The position numbers and the translations under genes are program-made. This document shows, one piece after another, positions 22,201 to 34,200 of a DNA stretch of 64,000 bases (its first letter is position 1; every line of letters begins with the position of its first letter). The notes beneath the pieces are model-generated. The model had not been told where the DNA came from, searched no databases, and saw nothing but the letters and a program-made list of their open reading frames with translations. The stretch comes from Siphonodentalium dalli (Eukaryota > Mollusca > Scaphopoda > Gadilida > Siphonodentaliidae): positions 155,949,152-156,013,151 of the forward strand of contig CP136066.1 of NCBI GenBank assembly GCA_032622095.1. Direction: 5' to 3'.

Positions 22201-23078
22201 TAAGGTGATTAGGTATACAGGGAGTTATTGTATGGTCAATGGTGAGACGAGTACATGTATGTATACAATGAGTGACTGTATGATCATAAATGTAATGAAT
22301 AGCTATGCAGGGAGTGACTAAATTGTCATGTGTCAGGTGTATGAGTATACCCGGTGTTCCTGCTTGGTGACTCGTTGCGGTATGGTCATGTGTAGGTTAT
22401 ACGGGCATACACATGTGTTGCTATATGGTCATGGGCGAGGGGTATGTGTATATAGCGAGCGGCTATATGGCCATGGATGATGTGCATATGCATACATGGA
22501 TTGAATATACTGACATGGCTGGGGAGTATTAGTATATCTTGAGTGGCTATTCTGCTATGGTGTGACAAATAGGGATACAGGGAGTGACATGGCCAAGGGT
22601 GAGGTGAATATATATACAATGATTGACCATGATCATGTATGAATGTTTTGAATAGGTACACACGGGGTGACTATATGGCCATAGGTCAGATGAAGGAGTA
22701 TACCAGGTGCCACGGATGAGGGTATGTGTATGAAGCGAGTGGCTATATGACCATTGGTGAGGTGGATATGTATACCCGATGTGACTATATGGGCATTGTT
22801 GCGGTGTTGATGTATATATTGAATGTCTATTTGACCATGTGTGCGTGGAGAATAGGTATACATGGGATGACTGTATGGCCAATGGTGGGATGAATGGGTA
22901 TACAAGGAGTGACTCTATGGTCATGGGTCATCTTTTTGATTATACCCGGTGTACTTGCATTGTGACGCATGGCTGTATGGCCATCCATGGTCATGGGTCA
23001 GGTGTACGTTTATACAGTTGGTCACTATATTGTTATGTATGTGGTGTTTATGCATATATGGAATGACTGTGTGGTAAT
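22200..23078. repeat. Array of ~70-bp degenerate units, left orientation
   Basis: Repeating words 'ggagtgactatatggtcat', 'gggtgaggtgaatatgtata' and 'tatacccggtgt' give a loose 65-75-bp period. On the minus strand the array reads as low-complexity His/Ile/Thr-rich frames in all registers, which is a by-product of the repeat, not a gene. Confidence 0.75.
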
Positions 23079-23191
23079 GGGTGGCTATCGCTTTTCACAA
23101 ACACAAACACTATCAAGGTGGAGAACTCTTTGACATGACCTCTCTATTGATTAACATATCCTTGAGTTATTGTGGAAAGCGATAGCCACCC
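23079..23191. repeat. Central hairpin of the foldback
   Basis: 'gggtggctatcgctttt' at 23079 pairs with 'aaagcgatagccaccc' ending at 23191. Between them is about 70 nt of unique sequence. This is the symmetry centre where the array orientation flips. Confidence 0.85.
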
Positions 23192-24340
23192 AAATTATAC
23201 ATGTACAACGCATCCCATGACCTCATATGTACATACACACCACACAAATGACAATATAGTCACCCACTCTATACACGTACACCTGACCATACAGCCTTAT
23301 TTGGCTATACCGGTACATGCCACAAATGACGATACAGCCATGAATCACCATGCATGAACACCAGGTATACTCCTACACCTGACCATATAGTCACTCTATG
23401 TATACATATTATTTCACATTCACGATCATACAGTCACTCATTTTATACCTATTCATCTCACCATGGACCATACAGCCACTACATGTATATCTATTCGCCA
23501 TACCCATGACCATAGAGTCAATTCAGATATACATATACACCTCACCCACCAATGGTGAGCCCTTCCAAATATACCAATACCCGCACACACGACCACTCAT
23601 AAGTCTCATACTTGCATATACACCTCACACATGACAATTAATCAACTCACTGTATACTCATACACGCCATCCATGATCATTCATCTACACCATATACACC
23701 GGTACCACCGATGATAATACATCAACAACATATATAAATATACGACCCACCCGTTACCAAAATGGCACTCCCTATATAGCCACACGCTCGTCAATAACCA
23801 TAAAGCTTATTCCAGGTATGCATATAACTTCAATCTTGACCACAGGCATACCATGTGCACCTATACACATTACCCATAACCATAAAATCACACCCTATTT
23901 ATCTACGCAATCCATCCATGATCATACAGACAGCACAAATATACATATACACCACATGTCACAATACAGCCACACACGGTACACATATACATCACGACCA
24001 CCACGACCTTACAGTCACTCCATATATACATAAACAACACACGGATGACCATGTAGCTACTCTCGTTATATCTATAAACCACAGCAATGCCCATACGATC
24101 ACATCGGCCACACACAATATACCGTACAGTCACTACATGTATACCGATTCACCTCACACATGCCCATACAGCCACTCCTTATATTCCTATGCATCTCACC
24201 ATGGACACCCCACTCATAACCATATAGTCACTCATTGTATACCTATTCACATCATTCATGACCATACAGTAACTCCCTGTATACCTATTCACATCACCCA
24301 TGATCATACAGTAACTCCCTGGCTGCCATATTGGCATCCA
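23192..24340. repeat. Array of ~70-bp degenerate units, right orientation
   Basis: Words such as 'gaccatatagtcactc', 'tatacctattcacatca' and 'catgaccatacagtaactcc' are the reverse complement of the left array. The unit is again about 65-75 bp and loosely conserved. Confidence 0.75.
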
Positions 24341-25146
24341 TCTTTTATCCAGTTGATCACTTTTTATCATGATGGGCCAGAATAGCCACATATTACGGTT
24401 CATCTCAGTTCCGTCTCAAAGTTTTGCCCATTTCCTTTCAATAATATGGCCAGAATCACAAAAGAGGTTCCATACTGCAACTTTAAAATGAATTTGTCAT
24501 GCCCCACACGGAACTGGGACAAACAGAATAGAACGTAGTTGTCGGTTAATTAACTAACACGTATAATAACCAAGTGAGTCACAGTTTGCTACCTTGTCGA
24601 ATAACGCAGATAATAATGTTCGGGATATATGTAAAAAATTAACTTTTTACAAATTTGGTTGCCATTTTGGAAGCCATCTTGAGCAATTTGGTCTATAAAC
24701 ACCGTAGTGTGACACATTTAAGATAGACCAAAACAATAAATACCTTTGATACCAATGATAGTTGCATTTTACTTAAAAAAATTGTCCAACCCTGAAAAGT
24801 TAATTTTTGCCGATATTTATGTCAAGTTTGTGAGAGAAATATCCAATATTTCTGGTGATGTCAGTGGTGACAATAGAAACATTGATCCATGGTGCATCAG
24901 ACATATAAGTATTCAATGTATATAATACAGATTAGCCAATTGTATATATCAACCACAACTTGTAAGCCATTGCAGGACACCCTGGGACAATATTTACCAT
25001 TTTTCATATTTTCGGCGGCCATTTTGGAAATGTTCTACACCAATTTCATTCCCATTGAATTAAAACATCCGTCCAATAAAATAAAGCACATAGTTGTTGA
25101 CATTCTATATTAACATCCTGTGTGGTTTGTCGTTAAAATGATTATC

Positions 25147-25870
25147 AAGACCGTCTTGCAAAAAAATCGAAAATTTCACCCCTCTGTTTCAAATCCTCTT
25201 TCTGTATCTATTACTGAACCCTCGTCAATGGCAAATGTCTTAAAATGACGCTATAATATCACGCTTGATGCCTGTCTCAAATACATTGCCATTTACTAGG
25301 ATTAATGTGAAGAAAAATGGAAGATATGGTGAGATATTAATTAAATTTCCTATTTTCGTGCATATGACGTCATTTTTCGGCGGCCATTTTGAATTTTTTT
25401 CGAAATTATTTGCCGGCATTTTGAAGAAGGACATCATACCAACAAAACGGCATACATTTTGTCTGTGTCTTTTGCTAACAACCGATCTATTACAACGATT
25501 AAATACATCAAAATCGTCTTGCAAAAAAAATCGAAAATTTCACCCCTATTTTTCAAATCCTCTTTCTGTATCTATTACTGAACCCTCGTCAATGGCAAAT
25601 GTCTTAAAATGACGCTATAATATCACGCTTGATGACTGTCTCAAAAACATTGCCATTTACTAATGATTAATGTGAAGAAAAATGGAAGATATGGTGAAAT
25701 ATTAATTAAATTTCCTATTTTCGTGCATATGACGTCATTTTTCGGCGGCCATTTTGAATTTTTTTCGAAATTATTTGCCGTCATTTTGAAGAAGGACATC
25801 ATACCAACAAAATGGCATACATTTTGTCTGTGTCTTTTGCTAACAACCGATCTATTACAACGATTAAATA
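25147..25870. repeat. Direct ~362-bp duplication within the right foldback arm
   Basis: The phrase from 'cgtcttgcaaaaaaatcg' to the end of 'ttacaacgattaaatacatc' occurs twice, starting at about 25147 and 25509. The left arm has only one copy, so the duplication happened after the arms formed. Confidence 0.85.
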
Positions 25871-26059
25871 CATCTGGTCGGAGTTAGAGGAAATGGCGGC
25901 CATCTTGGATTCAAATGGCTCTAGCACCCAGTAGGGCCACCTTTATTTTTCGGTGAATTCCGGATTCTTTATCTGGATACCATAGGGAACAATAAAAATA
26001 AGGTTATTTGTAATCATCGGGGGGGGGGGTGCAGGTGGACCTTATTGGCTCCCCGACTA

Positions 26060-26722
26060 CAACCCCTATTACTTGATTTAAACTTTTTGTACCACATGAA
26101 AATATAATAAAAGTATTAAACGTATTTTGTAATATCGACAACTCTTTCAAATGAGTGATGTCGCAAAAATATATGTCTACACATTATTTAGCAGTGAAAT
26201 AGAGTTAAGCATGTCGTAAAACCATATTACCCGGATTTGTGATGTCGTAAAATCATATTAACTCGGATTGGTGATGTCTAAAATAATATTACTCAGTTTA
26301 TGGGCAAATTGAAGAGATATCCACCGAGTTCGATAACAAGTAGATCTGGGCAAAAATGTAATATATAATTAATGAATGCGCACATTTACTTTCGTAGAAT
26401 ATATATATGCAACTTGAAACTTTCTATACTAAATTGATTTTCCCACTAAGTAATATAAAAGTACCCAGCGGAATTGTCTAGTATTAATCTTAAGGGATGT
26501 TCTTGAAAACTAAGCAGACGACAGATAAAACAAGTACAGAAGGTGTCATATCTTGGAATAACTATACTCATAAGTGAGTATTTAGTATAGACAGGGTTAA
26601 ACTTCCCGACCTGAGTGGTGGTAATCAGTGATCCAAATAATTTGTAAGTTGTTTATATACTTCGAATAAGGTAAACACGATTGAAAACATTAATTTATAT
26701 ATGCATTGGTTGCACCGATTAC
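26060..26722. other. Intron 3 remainder of cystatin gene A
   Basis: AT-rich intronic sequence. A short direct repeat 'gatgtcgtaaaatcatatta' is visible around 26215-26280. No exon or mobile element was recognised. Confidence 0.4.
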
Positions 26723-26956
26723 CTGTTGTTTTACATTGCTTGTGTCCACCAGGCAGCTCACGTACATGCTATTTGTCATCATATTGATGTTGTCCGCTGC
26801 CCAGGCAGCTGCGCCCTTGGCCTCGTCACTAAGTACTGCACTATGTGAACCTCCAGTTTGCCTCGTGTTGTGGTGGTTAACTGCGCATGAATCTTTCGTA
26901 ACCATCCTGGTGTTTGTCCAAGATTGGTCATAGACAACGATGTCACAATAGTGGAT
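26723..26956 (-). CDS. Cystatin gene A, exon 3 (end of domain 1, start of domain 2)
   Basis: A 78-codon phase-0 exon: acceptor 'gcttacag', donor 'GTAATC' after a CAG (Gln) codon. It begins IHYCDIVVYDQSWTNTR, the second loop of domain 1, with Ser-Trp where most cystatins have Pro-Trp. 'DSC' closes the domain-1 disulfide. A Gly-containing linker (TGGSHS) leads to the domain-2 helix 'AAAWAADNINMMTNS'. The exon ends KQQ, supplying the Gln of QVVAG. The same domain boundary within one exon occurs in gene B (46220-46462). Phase 0 throughout would allow clean domain duplication. Confidence 0.92.
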
Positions 26957-27866
26957 CTGTAAGCAAAATTATTTATGAGAGTTCTTTTTTCGAAACCACG
27001 ATTCATTGTAAGCCAGGGTATGGAATTTTTTTAAACATAATTGGACAGTGATGTGTGTCAGGTGTGAACTGTGAGACTGTTCCTCAGGCCACTGTCTAAC
27101 GGGAGAGAAATTCTCAAATTAGTTTATACTCTGACCGGATATTCCATATTATCTACTCTGGCCTGGTATACCACATTATATACTCTGGTATACCACATTA
27201 TCTACTCTGGCCTGGTATACCATATCTGGTCGAGATACATATATTGTGTAACATTTCAACACATAAATCCAAAGAAGAAACATACAAGGTCTCTGGGAAT
27301 AACCAGAAAGATAGAATGTCAGATTCATGGAGGCCGCCATATTTTTACTAGAGTTATCGTTTCTGAGATATGAGCTGTATGGTTGCACAGATTTGCACTC
27401 TGAACTGAAGGTTGAAACTTTGTGGGAGTGTAAAAAACTGAAATTTCAAAGGAGTATATTCAAAAACAATACAAATATACAAACTCTTAAATACTTGGCA
27501 TGATTGGTTCCAAGAGTTAGTAATTTGTTGACGGCCATCTTGATATGTTATAAAACTCAAGATTTCTCAGTGTTATTGTCGTTTCTTTACTTCGGTAAGC
27601 AAAGGGGCAATTCACATTTAATAATATATGAATTTCCGAATCTATGTCTAACTTCACGTGGCTATCCACATACTCCGGATACAAGTTTCCCCACATTTCT
27701 CGATGACTTTCTTAAAAACAATATTGTTTTTCCTGACTGGAATTCTTAGAGAACACTCTCAATAATACAAGTGGCTTCAGTCATTTATATTTTGAAATTT
27801 ATTCTCCGACAACAAAATATGGATCGAAGACAAGGGGTACATTTGGGTATACCAGATTTTACTCAC

Positions 27867-27920
27867 GTTGTGTCCAGTGGTCAGTTTGTATGATAGATAG
27901 TAGTTGGTACCACTGACGAC
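27867..27920 (-). CDS. Cystatin gene A, exon 2 (domain 1, QVVSG strand)
   Basis: Exactly 54 nt and phase 0, between acceptor 'ttcctacag' and donor 'GTGAGT'. It encodes VVSGTNYYLSYKLTTGHN. With the preceding Gln this gives QVVSG plus the usual N-Y on the following strand. Exons of the same 54-nt length and content occur in gene B (41215-41268) and gene C (63699-63752). Confidence 0.92.
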
Positions 27921-28254
27921 CTGTAGGAAAAAAAAATCGTTCAGGCACACATATACAGGCTAAGCAGGGACAGCAACTGAACGCCTTTGGTATGTTTAGG
28001 GTACGTTCATACACTGGCAAGTGTGCACGGTTTGTTTTGCAGGAACTTCGTCATAGAAAAGCACATGGTGCCATAATATGAACTGAAACGTGCATATAGC
28101 ATGCATCTTCACCAAAGCGAATAACATGAGAAGTAACATTTCTGTAGTTCCACTTGTAACGGTGCTACTGGCATTTGCAGTCAAATACCTGATTCATGCG
28201 AGATAATTGCATGCTATTTACAGGCAGATTCCGGTAGCATAGCTACAGGTGGAA

Positions 28255-29542
28255 TAGGGTCCTGCGAATATTCGATTCGAGATTCGATTCGAAAGTCAAA
28301 TTCGATTCAAATTCGATTCGAAATTTCCAACTCGAAATTTCGAATATACACTGACAAAAAAAGTAGGGTGTTTACGGACAAGTACACACGTCGATCTTAG
28401 CTGTTTCTATGCCATATTATTCCCCAAAATTATGAATATATGCAGCTTATAATTCTTTTGTACATCGCGAAAGTTCGCATGATATTAAATATAAGTATAG
28501 CCATTAATTATACACTATATATAGGACGACTAAATGCATCTGAATTCTAGCTTTGAACATGGTAACCAAAAGCTCGGAGATCGCCGATGGACCGACGACG
28601 CACGTAAATTATAATAGCGATGAGACTGAGCAACGTTGTCATTTTACTATTTAAGTTTCATTTCCAAACAGGGGCGGCAGGAAGACTGCCTATTTGGCCA
28701 TGCCGATCCTGTACAATATAAGCATGTTTATTTCTGAATATTTCACTGTCAGCATTATGTTTTTAAATATTGTACAAAATAAAAAATCAACAAAAAAAAA
28801 ACCGCAAGCGTTATCCGACGACTATACGTCTCAGATTCCGCGTTATGTAATATCGCTGAGAATGCAAACACCACGTGTTCCCGGTTTCGAAAACTGTACA
28901 TGGGCGGTGTTTTCGTTTGAAGTTGACTTTCAGTTTCGGAGCGTTCCTTGAAACTTGACAATTTGTCGTCTGTTCTCATGTTTATTTTAAACATGATAAA
29001 AGCTGCATGCAGTGCTGGAAATTACACGTGTGATGAATGCAACATGGTATATAAATCGCAAGCGTCTGGGACAACGACCCATCTAAGCATTCCAAAATTT
29101 CCAGCACTACATAAACAGGCTACGCAGTACCCTGCGACTGTTGTTGCATCTTCAAGTTTATAACATCGATTTGCAATTGTGCATGTACATGCAAACTCTA
29201 AATATTGCGCGTGATTTTAATTCCGATAATCCGTTTAGTGGTTATATATTTAATCGTCGTGACGACAACATGGACGTTTTAATGTTTTTTTTCTTCTCGA
29301 CAATTCTCAATTGAAGTTAATAGTATCAGGAACGACGGTTGATCGCCAAATAAGTTGTTATGGAACTTCATGGAAGTTCATAGAACGTTTCACAAATCGT
29401 ATACTCATTGACATTAAATGCATATTTGAGAATGCAACACACAGGTATGATTCGATTCGATAATCGATTCGATATTCGATTCGATTTCGTCGACTCGATT
29501 CGATATTCGATTTGATCAAAATCTCCAATTCGCAGGACCCTA
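28255..29542. mobile_element. hAT-type element, 1288 bp, with 8-bp target duplication
   Basis: TIR: TAGGGTCCTGCGAAT at the left and ATTCGCAGGACCCTA at the right, followed inward by arrays of ATTCGATTCG words. Perfect 8-bp direct repeats AGGTGGAA flank it (28247-28254 and 29543-29550), the hallmark length for hAT elements. The interior holds a BED-zinc-finger remnant (about 29020-29160) but no catalytic region, so it is an internally deleted, non-autonomous copy. It inserted into an older TIR element. Confidence 0.92.
28990..29163 (+). pseudogene. hAT transposase N-terminal BED-finger remnant
   Basis: The plus-strand peptide includes 'YTCDECNMVYKSQASGTTTH'. This fits the BED zinc-finger pattern C-x-x-C with the Gly-Thr-Thr-x-x-L/H turn typical of hAT transposases. 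The expected final His pair is not clear and the frame stops soon after. It lies between hAT-type TIRs, which supports the assignment. Confidence 0.6.
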
Positions 29543-30696
29543 AGGTGGAACTACGTGTAGTTCGCTGTAGTACATATGCATTTTATAAGCTTGTTTCCGT
29601 TCATATTCTGGCACATATTGCATATATAACAAGACTCCTCAACACAATAGGTCCCGCTGATATTTTTCAGAATTTCTGCGGATGTGGGGGTCAGAATAGA
29701 AGTTAATCTGTTGTATATTGTCATGCTATCTTTTTGTGACTGTTTCATGACTGACACTGAAATTGAGTATGGAATGTCAAAAATCACAAAACTGCCGCAT
29801 TTACTATGTTACGATTTCGGGGAAAATGTTCCTGCATGCTAGTCATTTGAGCTTTTCATTGGCAATTACATGTGAACCCTCTTTAGTAACCATTAATACA
29901 TATCATTTACGGGACCATCACAGACCAACCGAAACAAATTGTCTGAAATATACTGAAAATGCCAAATGTTTCAGCTTTTACAAGAGCAATCGATAGCCTT
30001 TCCAAAGTGCCGTAACAAGTGTCTCGACAATCCCATTAGGCCACGTGGTCACGATCTCTCTCAGAATGTACATTATGGATATTCCCGCCTAGCCGACATG
30101 TATTGTTTCGGAAGTAGATGCGATAAACCCCAACTTGAAATGGTTGCCGTTTATAGTCAGTACTGTTAGCGTTGAAATCGGTTCATTCTTGTTTGAGTTA
30201 TCAAGCCGGACAGACTAAAATTGTGGAAAATTTATAAACTAGAGTCGATAACTCAGACAAAATGAACAAAGTCATTGGACACTCTTGTTTTTTTGACAAT
30301 TATAATGAAAATGCCATTATAATTGCCATGTTGTTTGCAAAGTTCATATATAGAGCACATGCGTGTATTTTTCACTAATTCATGGCTCAAATTCATTCAC
30401 GTGTTGCATATATATAATTCTGTACAAAATGCGATGATCCCATAAATGGCCGGATTTAGCGTACAGTACCCCTTTAAAGATATTATACTAATGTGCTTAT
30501 ATCATTACTTCAAAGTGTTTGGTTCAATATTTCGTAGTATAGTCTGATATCGTCAAACATCTGTTCTTAAATATTCGAGGCGTAATTTTGATTTCGGCAT
30601 TAGTGACACAAGGGTGTTGAGCAAACACGCATTACGCTGGGCTGCATTTAGCAAATAATACAAACAGTGATCCGTCGCGGATAAAAACATACTTAA

Positions 30697-30892
30697 ACCA
30701 TTTCATGACGGGAGCTGGTGCATCATTAAAGAGTCTGTGCAAGTGCATTATCACTATAATAAATGCACTGGCTTACCAGATAAAGCCGGGTATATATTGT
30801 TAGGCCATATATATAAGGTCTATAAGAGAATGCATTAGCACATGCAAGGTTTTCGAAAAAAATCAGGAAGCTCCAGTCATGAAAGGGTTAAA
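30697..30892. mobile_element. MITE, 'CATGACGGGAGCT' family, full-length-looking
   Basis: The left end 'catttcatgacgggagct' pairs with the right end 'gctccagtcatgaaagggtt'. The interior carries 'cattaaagagtctgtgcaag' and 'tataagagaatgcatt'. About 196 bp, in intron 1 of cystatin gene A, close to the exon-1 donor. Confidence 0.8.
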
Positions 30893-30959
30893 ATCATATT
30901 TAAACCAGCAGTGTTTCGCAACTTTAGCGTGTGGGGTGATTACACGTATTGTTAGTTAC

Positions 30960-31169
30960 CTGTGTTGAAGCAGCGATGAGTTGGATGTTGTCACCATTTG
31001 TGTAATGTCCATTTAGCTCTTTAGTGTAATAATTCGCCACAAAGTTGGACACATCGACAAGATCACTACGCCCCAATTGAGATGCTGGAACTTGAGTAAG
31101 TCCACCGGGTAAAGGGACCAGCTGTGCCGCGGCCACAGAAATGAGAGTCAAACAACAGAGAGCGAACAT
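30960..31169 (-). CDS. Cystatin gene A, exon 1 (signal peptide, domain 1 N-terminus)
   Basis: ATG at 31169; 70 codons to a CAG|GTAACT junction at 30960. The first ~16 residues (MFALCCLTLISVAAAQ) are a signal peptide, so the product is secreted. The mature start has the Pro-Gly-Gly region (LPGG) that, in cystatins, is the N-terminal Gly contacting the protease. The main helix follows (VDVSNFVANYYTKEL). The exon ends at Gln, the first residue of QxVxG, exactly the intron position of vertebrate type-2 cystatins. An upstream in-frame ATG at 31199 is less likely. The five cystatin exons (30960-31169, 27867-27920, 26723-26956, 20468-20578, 18508-18582) give about 228 residues of a two-domain secreted cysteine-protease inhibitor. 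Confidence 0.9.
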
Positions 31170-31216
31170 ATCGGCAATGTGAATCGTGAATATGACCACA
31201 GATAAGATATTTTAGT

Positions 31217-31224
31217 TTATATAT
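31217..31224 (-). promoter_or_regulatory. Possible TATA box of cystatin gene A
   Basis: On the minus strand, TATATAAA lies about 48 bp upstream of the ATG. Initiation about 25-30 bp downstream would leave a 5' UTR of about 20 nt. Such words are common in this AT-rich DNA, so the call is tentative. Confidence 0.3.
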
Positions 31225-34200
31225 CTAGCTTAGGTTTCTCTGACCATGTCTTATCGCAGATTGTGTTTTACTACATACCACCTACGATGACACATAGTCC
31301 AACTATAGGCACGATACAGTCCCACGGGTTGCTATTTTCGTCTCTCTGCTAAGTATAGTGCGGCCTTCCTATAAAACGGAGGCGTTTTTTGTGGGCGTCT
31401 GCTTGCACGGTTTGTCCACCGAAACCTGTCGAAAGACAATGGTGCAACAATTATTAAAGTGACGTGGTACACTCTGTTAATGTATTCAAAAAGGAATCAT
31501 GCCCAAATTTGTTTTCACCATCAATTTTATATCCCAATATGCAGAAAATCAGGGTGATAAACGAAATACATAACACATGATAAATTATGACAGTTTTATA
31601 TAGCGCTTGTGACAAATTGACAAGTATTACCATGGTGAGCCTGAACACCCAGTAATCATCTAACTGCTTACCAGGGACAGGGAAGGTACAACACAAGGTG
31701 TCTAGCACACTAACACGATAATCAGGTACCACTTCAACGCATGTGTGTTGCGAAGCAGACACAATGCGAGCGACCTTGCTCACGTGTCACAACTTGCCGC
31801 GAAATTTGAACGCGTACAATCGGACATTTGCAAGTCGGATCAATTCGGCCAAGCCACTGCTGTGTGAAACTCCCATTGGACCAGCGACGGTACTGAGTGT
31901 GGCTATGTGTATAGGGAATATTTGTAGAAACGCCGCTGTAAATCTATTTTGAACTGCATTTTGCTCATTGTGTGAAAGTGCATGAATGGATTGATCAAAT
32001 TATCTTTCAATGGCCAGGTTCATCCCTATACGTGTGTGTAACTTATAATGTGTGTTGCCATTGCAAACCGAAGTGATCTGAATCACTTGATAATTTCGCT
32101 ACACGGTCAAGCCGTTGATAAGTTTCGTGACCAAGTGTAGCATACGAAACTTGAGGTAAAGAGAAATTATCCAAACATATGATAACATAATGAGCGATCA
32201 TGGAATTTGCAAAACAAATATATTATTTTGATCGAAGCGCATCGATGGTCACATGCATTATCGCAGCTTTTCACTATCACCACATTATTTACACACTGTG
32301 TGGTCTTTCCTCCGCCCGTAAAACTGACGTCTAATCAAATACACCCCCTAAAATAAACACTTGCCACGTTTTCCAGCCTTTAATTTTCGACTGTTGTTGT
32401 TTAGAGACAAAGACGTGGACGACAACTTTTGTCCAAATAGGGTTGGTGTCTTGGACTAACTGACAAAGATTATGATATAATCATAGCTAGGTCCCTCATT
32501 GTAAATGGCCCGGTGAACACATGGCCAACACAATACACACGAGCACCCATATAGACTTTCACGAGGCCACACGTGTATGACGCAAGTATTTGACCCTTTT
32601 GTGAGTTAATAACCAATTTGGTGTAAACATAATTATGTTATTATTCCAAATAAATAGATATGCAGAATATGTGAATGCAACATACTAGAAATTGCGGGTT
32701 GGTCCGTCACACGGGTCGATTGGGGGGTATATAAATTGAGTGAACTGTATTCGTATGGATATATTTTTCATTCTCAATTACACTATACCTCATATTCCTG
32801 CCTGGTTATCTATTAATTATTAATTATTCTATTATAATTATAGATAACGTGCCTGACTACCAAGACTAGTTGAATTACCTGCAATGTTTGTTCAGTAAGA
32901 TTTTTTGCTGGACCCAGTGAGATATTAAGGCCAGCTGAGGAAATAACGAAGTTATGAAAACCGTTAAATTTAGTTAGTATTATTTTTTTTTTTTTACTAC
33001 CGTAAGAAACACATTTTAGTTAATCGATGTGTAGTATATTTTGGGGGAATAGCGGACATGCGCGACATCTGAGAAGAAATACCGCGCCTGATAACTGTCA
33101 CCCATGACCTGCCTGCGATATGAATAATCCACCAGCATCCACCGGCTGTTGATGAAGACAGGCGTTCTCAAACTTGATCCGAAGTTGGTCGGAGGCCTCG
33201 AGCATTTCTTCGAACTTCCTTACTTGTTATTCCACAGTTAATTTGACCCGATCTTCGAGAGTGTCTTAGTCTCAGTTTTAGAGAGACGAGATCTATTGCC
33301 TCTTCCATTCTATCCACTCGCTGTTCCCGAGCTTCCGGTGTGGCGTATGTGATTCGCTGGTGGATGATGGTCGTTGATGACTGCCTTGCATCATTTGTAC
33401 TCGCAAGGGACTTTGATTCCTCCGAGCCACCCGGTCTCATCTCCACGGTGTTGGATAACGGCCCTGGTTACGCAGTGGTACAGTTGGACATTATCTATGA
33501 TCTTATCCAGGCCTGATAATTTGGGTGGTAAGCCAGGTGGGATTGGGGTAATTTGTGGATCATCTCTGAATCATGTTTCCCCCATCTGGGGTACTGTGCC
33601 GGGCATTTATGACCCGAGAAATCTTCTGCTAAATCGTCCCGGGCTCCTCTTTGTCTCAATAAACTTTCTCCCCACGTGGCTCAACTGATGTTGCGGGTAT
33701 CCTGTTTGATAATTTTATTCCAATAACCAATTATACATGGTAATACGGACCATCAATTAATAACATAATGTGGGTTCGGGAAAACAGCACGGCGGTTAAA
33801 AAAATATGTTACTGACATTAAAGAGGTATTTAGGTTTCCAGACTTTCAGTTACAAGAAGGGGATTATCATTGAATGCGATACCGCCGAATAACATCTTGA
33901 ACGCCTGCATGCCATATGCCATTTAATCGATATATGTCTATTAGATAATATGCAAAGTGATATGATGCCACATTCCAACAAATAAGATAAATGAGTAAAT
34001 AAGTAAAACAAAATGATACTTTGTTTTGCCATTAACGGAAACAATGATACATATCATTCAATGTGTTTACCAAGTGCCACTTCTTGTTCCAATTGTGTTA
34101 TTTTATTTCAGCCAAACCTTGGCTGTTTATTTCACACCAGTTTCTGGGATAACCTGTGTGTCGACTGAGAACCTATGTGTCAATTGAGGAGAACACACGG

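Larger units (their letters stand above)
20810..26059. mobile_element. 5.2-kb foldback element with inverted tandem-array core
   Basis: The outermost 'tagtcggggagccaataagg' at 20810 is exactly repeated in reverse complement at 26040-26059. Matching continues inward for about 1.4 kb (poly-C/poly-G tract, 'tccaagatggccgccattt', and many more phrases). Inside the arms are two head-to-head arrays of ~70-bp units, meeting at a small hairpin at 23079-23191. The right arm has an extra ~362-bp module copy. No transposase was recognised, and open frames in the arms are not gene-like. No clear target duplication. It lies in the intron between exons 3 and 4 of cystatin gene A. Confidence 0.85.
27998..29620. 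mobile_element. TIR element interrupted by a hAT-type insertion
   Basis: The left end 'agggtacgttcatacactgg' and following sequence match the element at 17028-17437. The segment is split by the 28255-29542 insertion and resumes with 'ttccgttcatattctggcac' near 29597. The far right TIR is missing. It lies in intron 1 of cystatin gene A. Confidence 0.75.

Noticed and set aside
22386-24385. Several overlapping long open frames rich in His, Ile, Thr and Tyr
   Set aside because: They occur in all registers of a ~70-bp tandem array and its mirror image; low complexity and lack of a stable frame show they are by-products of the repeat.
25265-25887. Open frames of 74-115 codons in the foldback arm ('VKKNGRYGEILIKFPIFVHM')
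   Set aside because: The frame is present because the 362-bp module is duplicated; the complementary strand and left arm carry mirror frames, and no start context or domain is evident.
31454-31783. 109-codon minus-strand frame upstream of gene A
   Set aside because: Starts at GTG, no family motif, lies in the likely promoter region of gene A.
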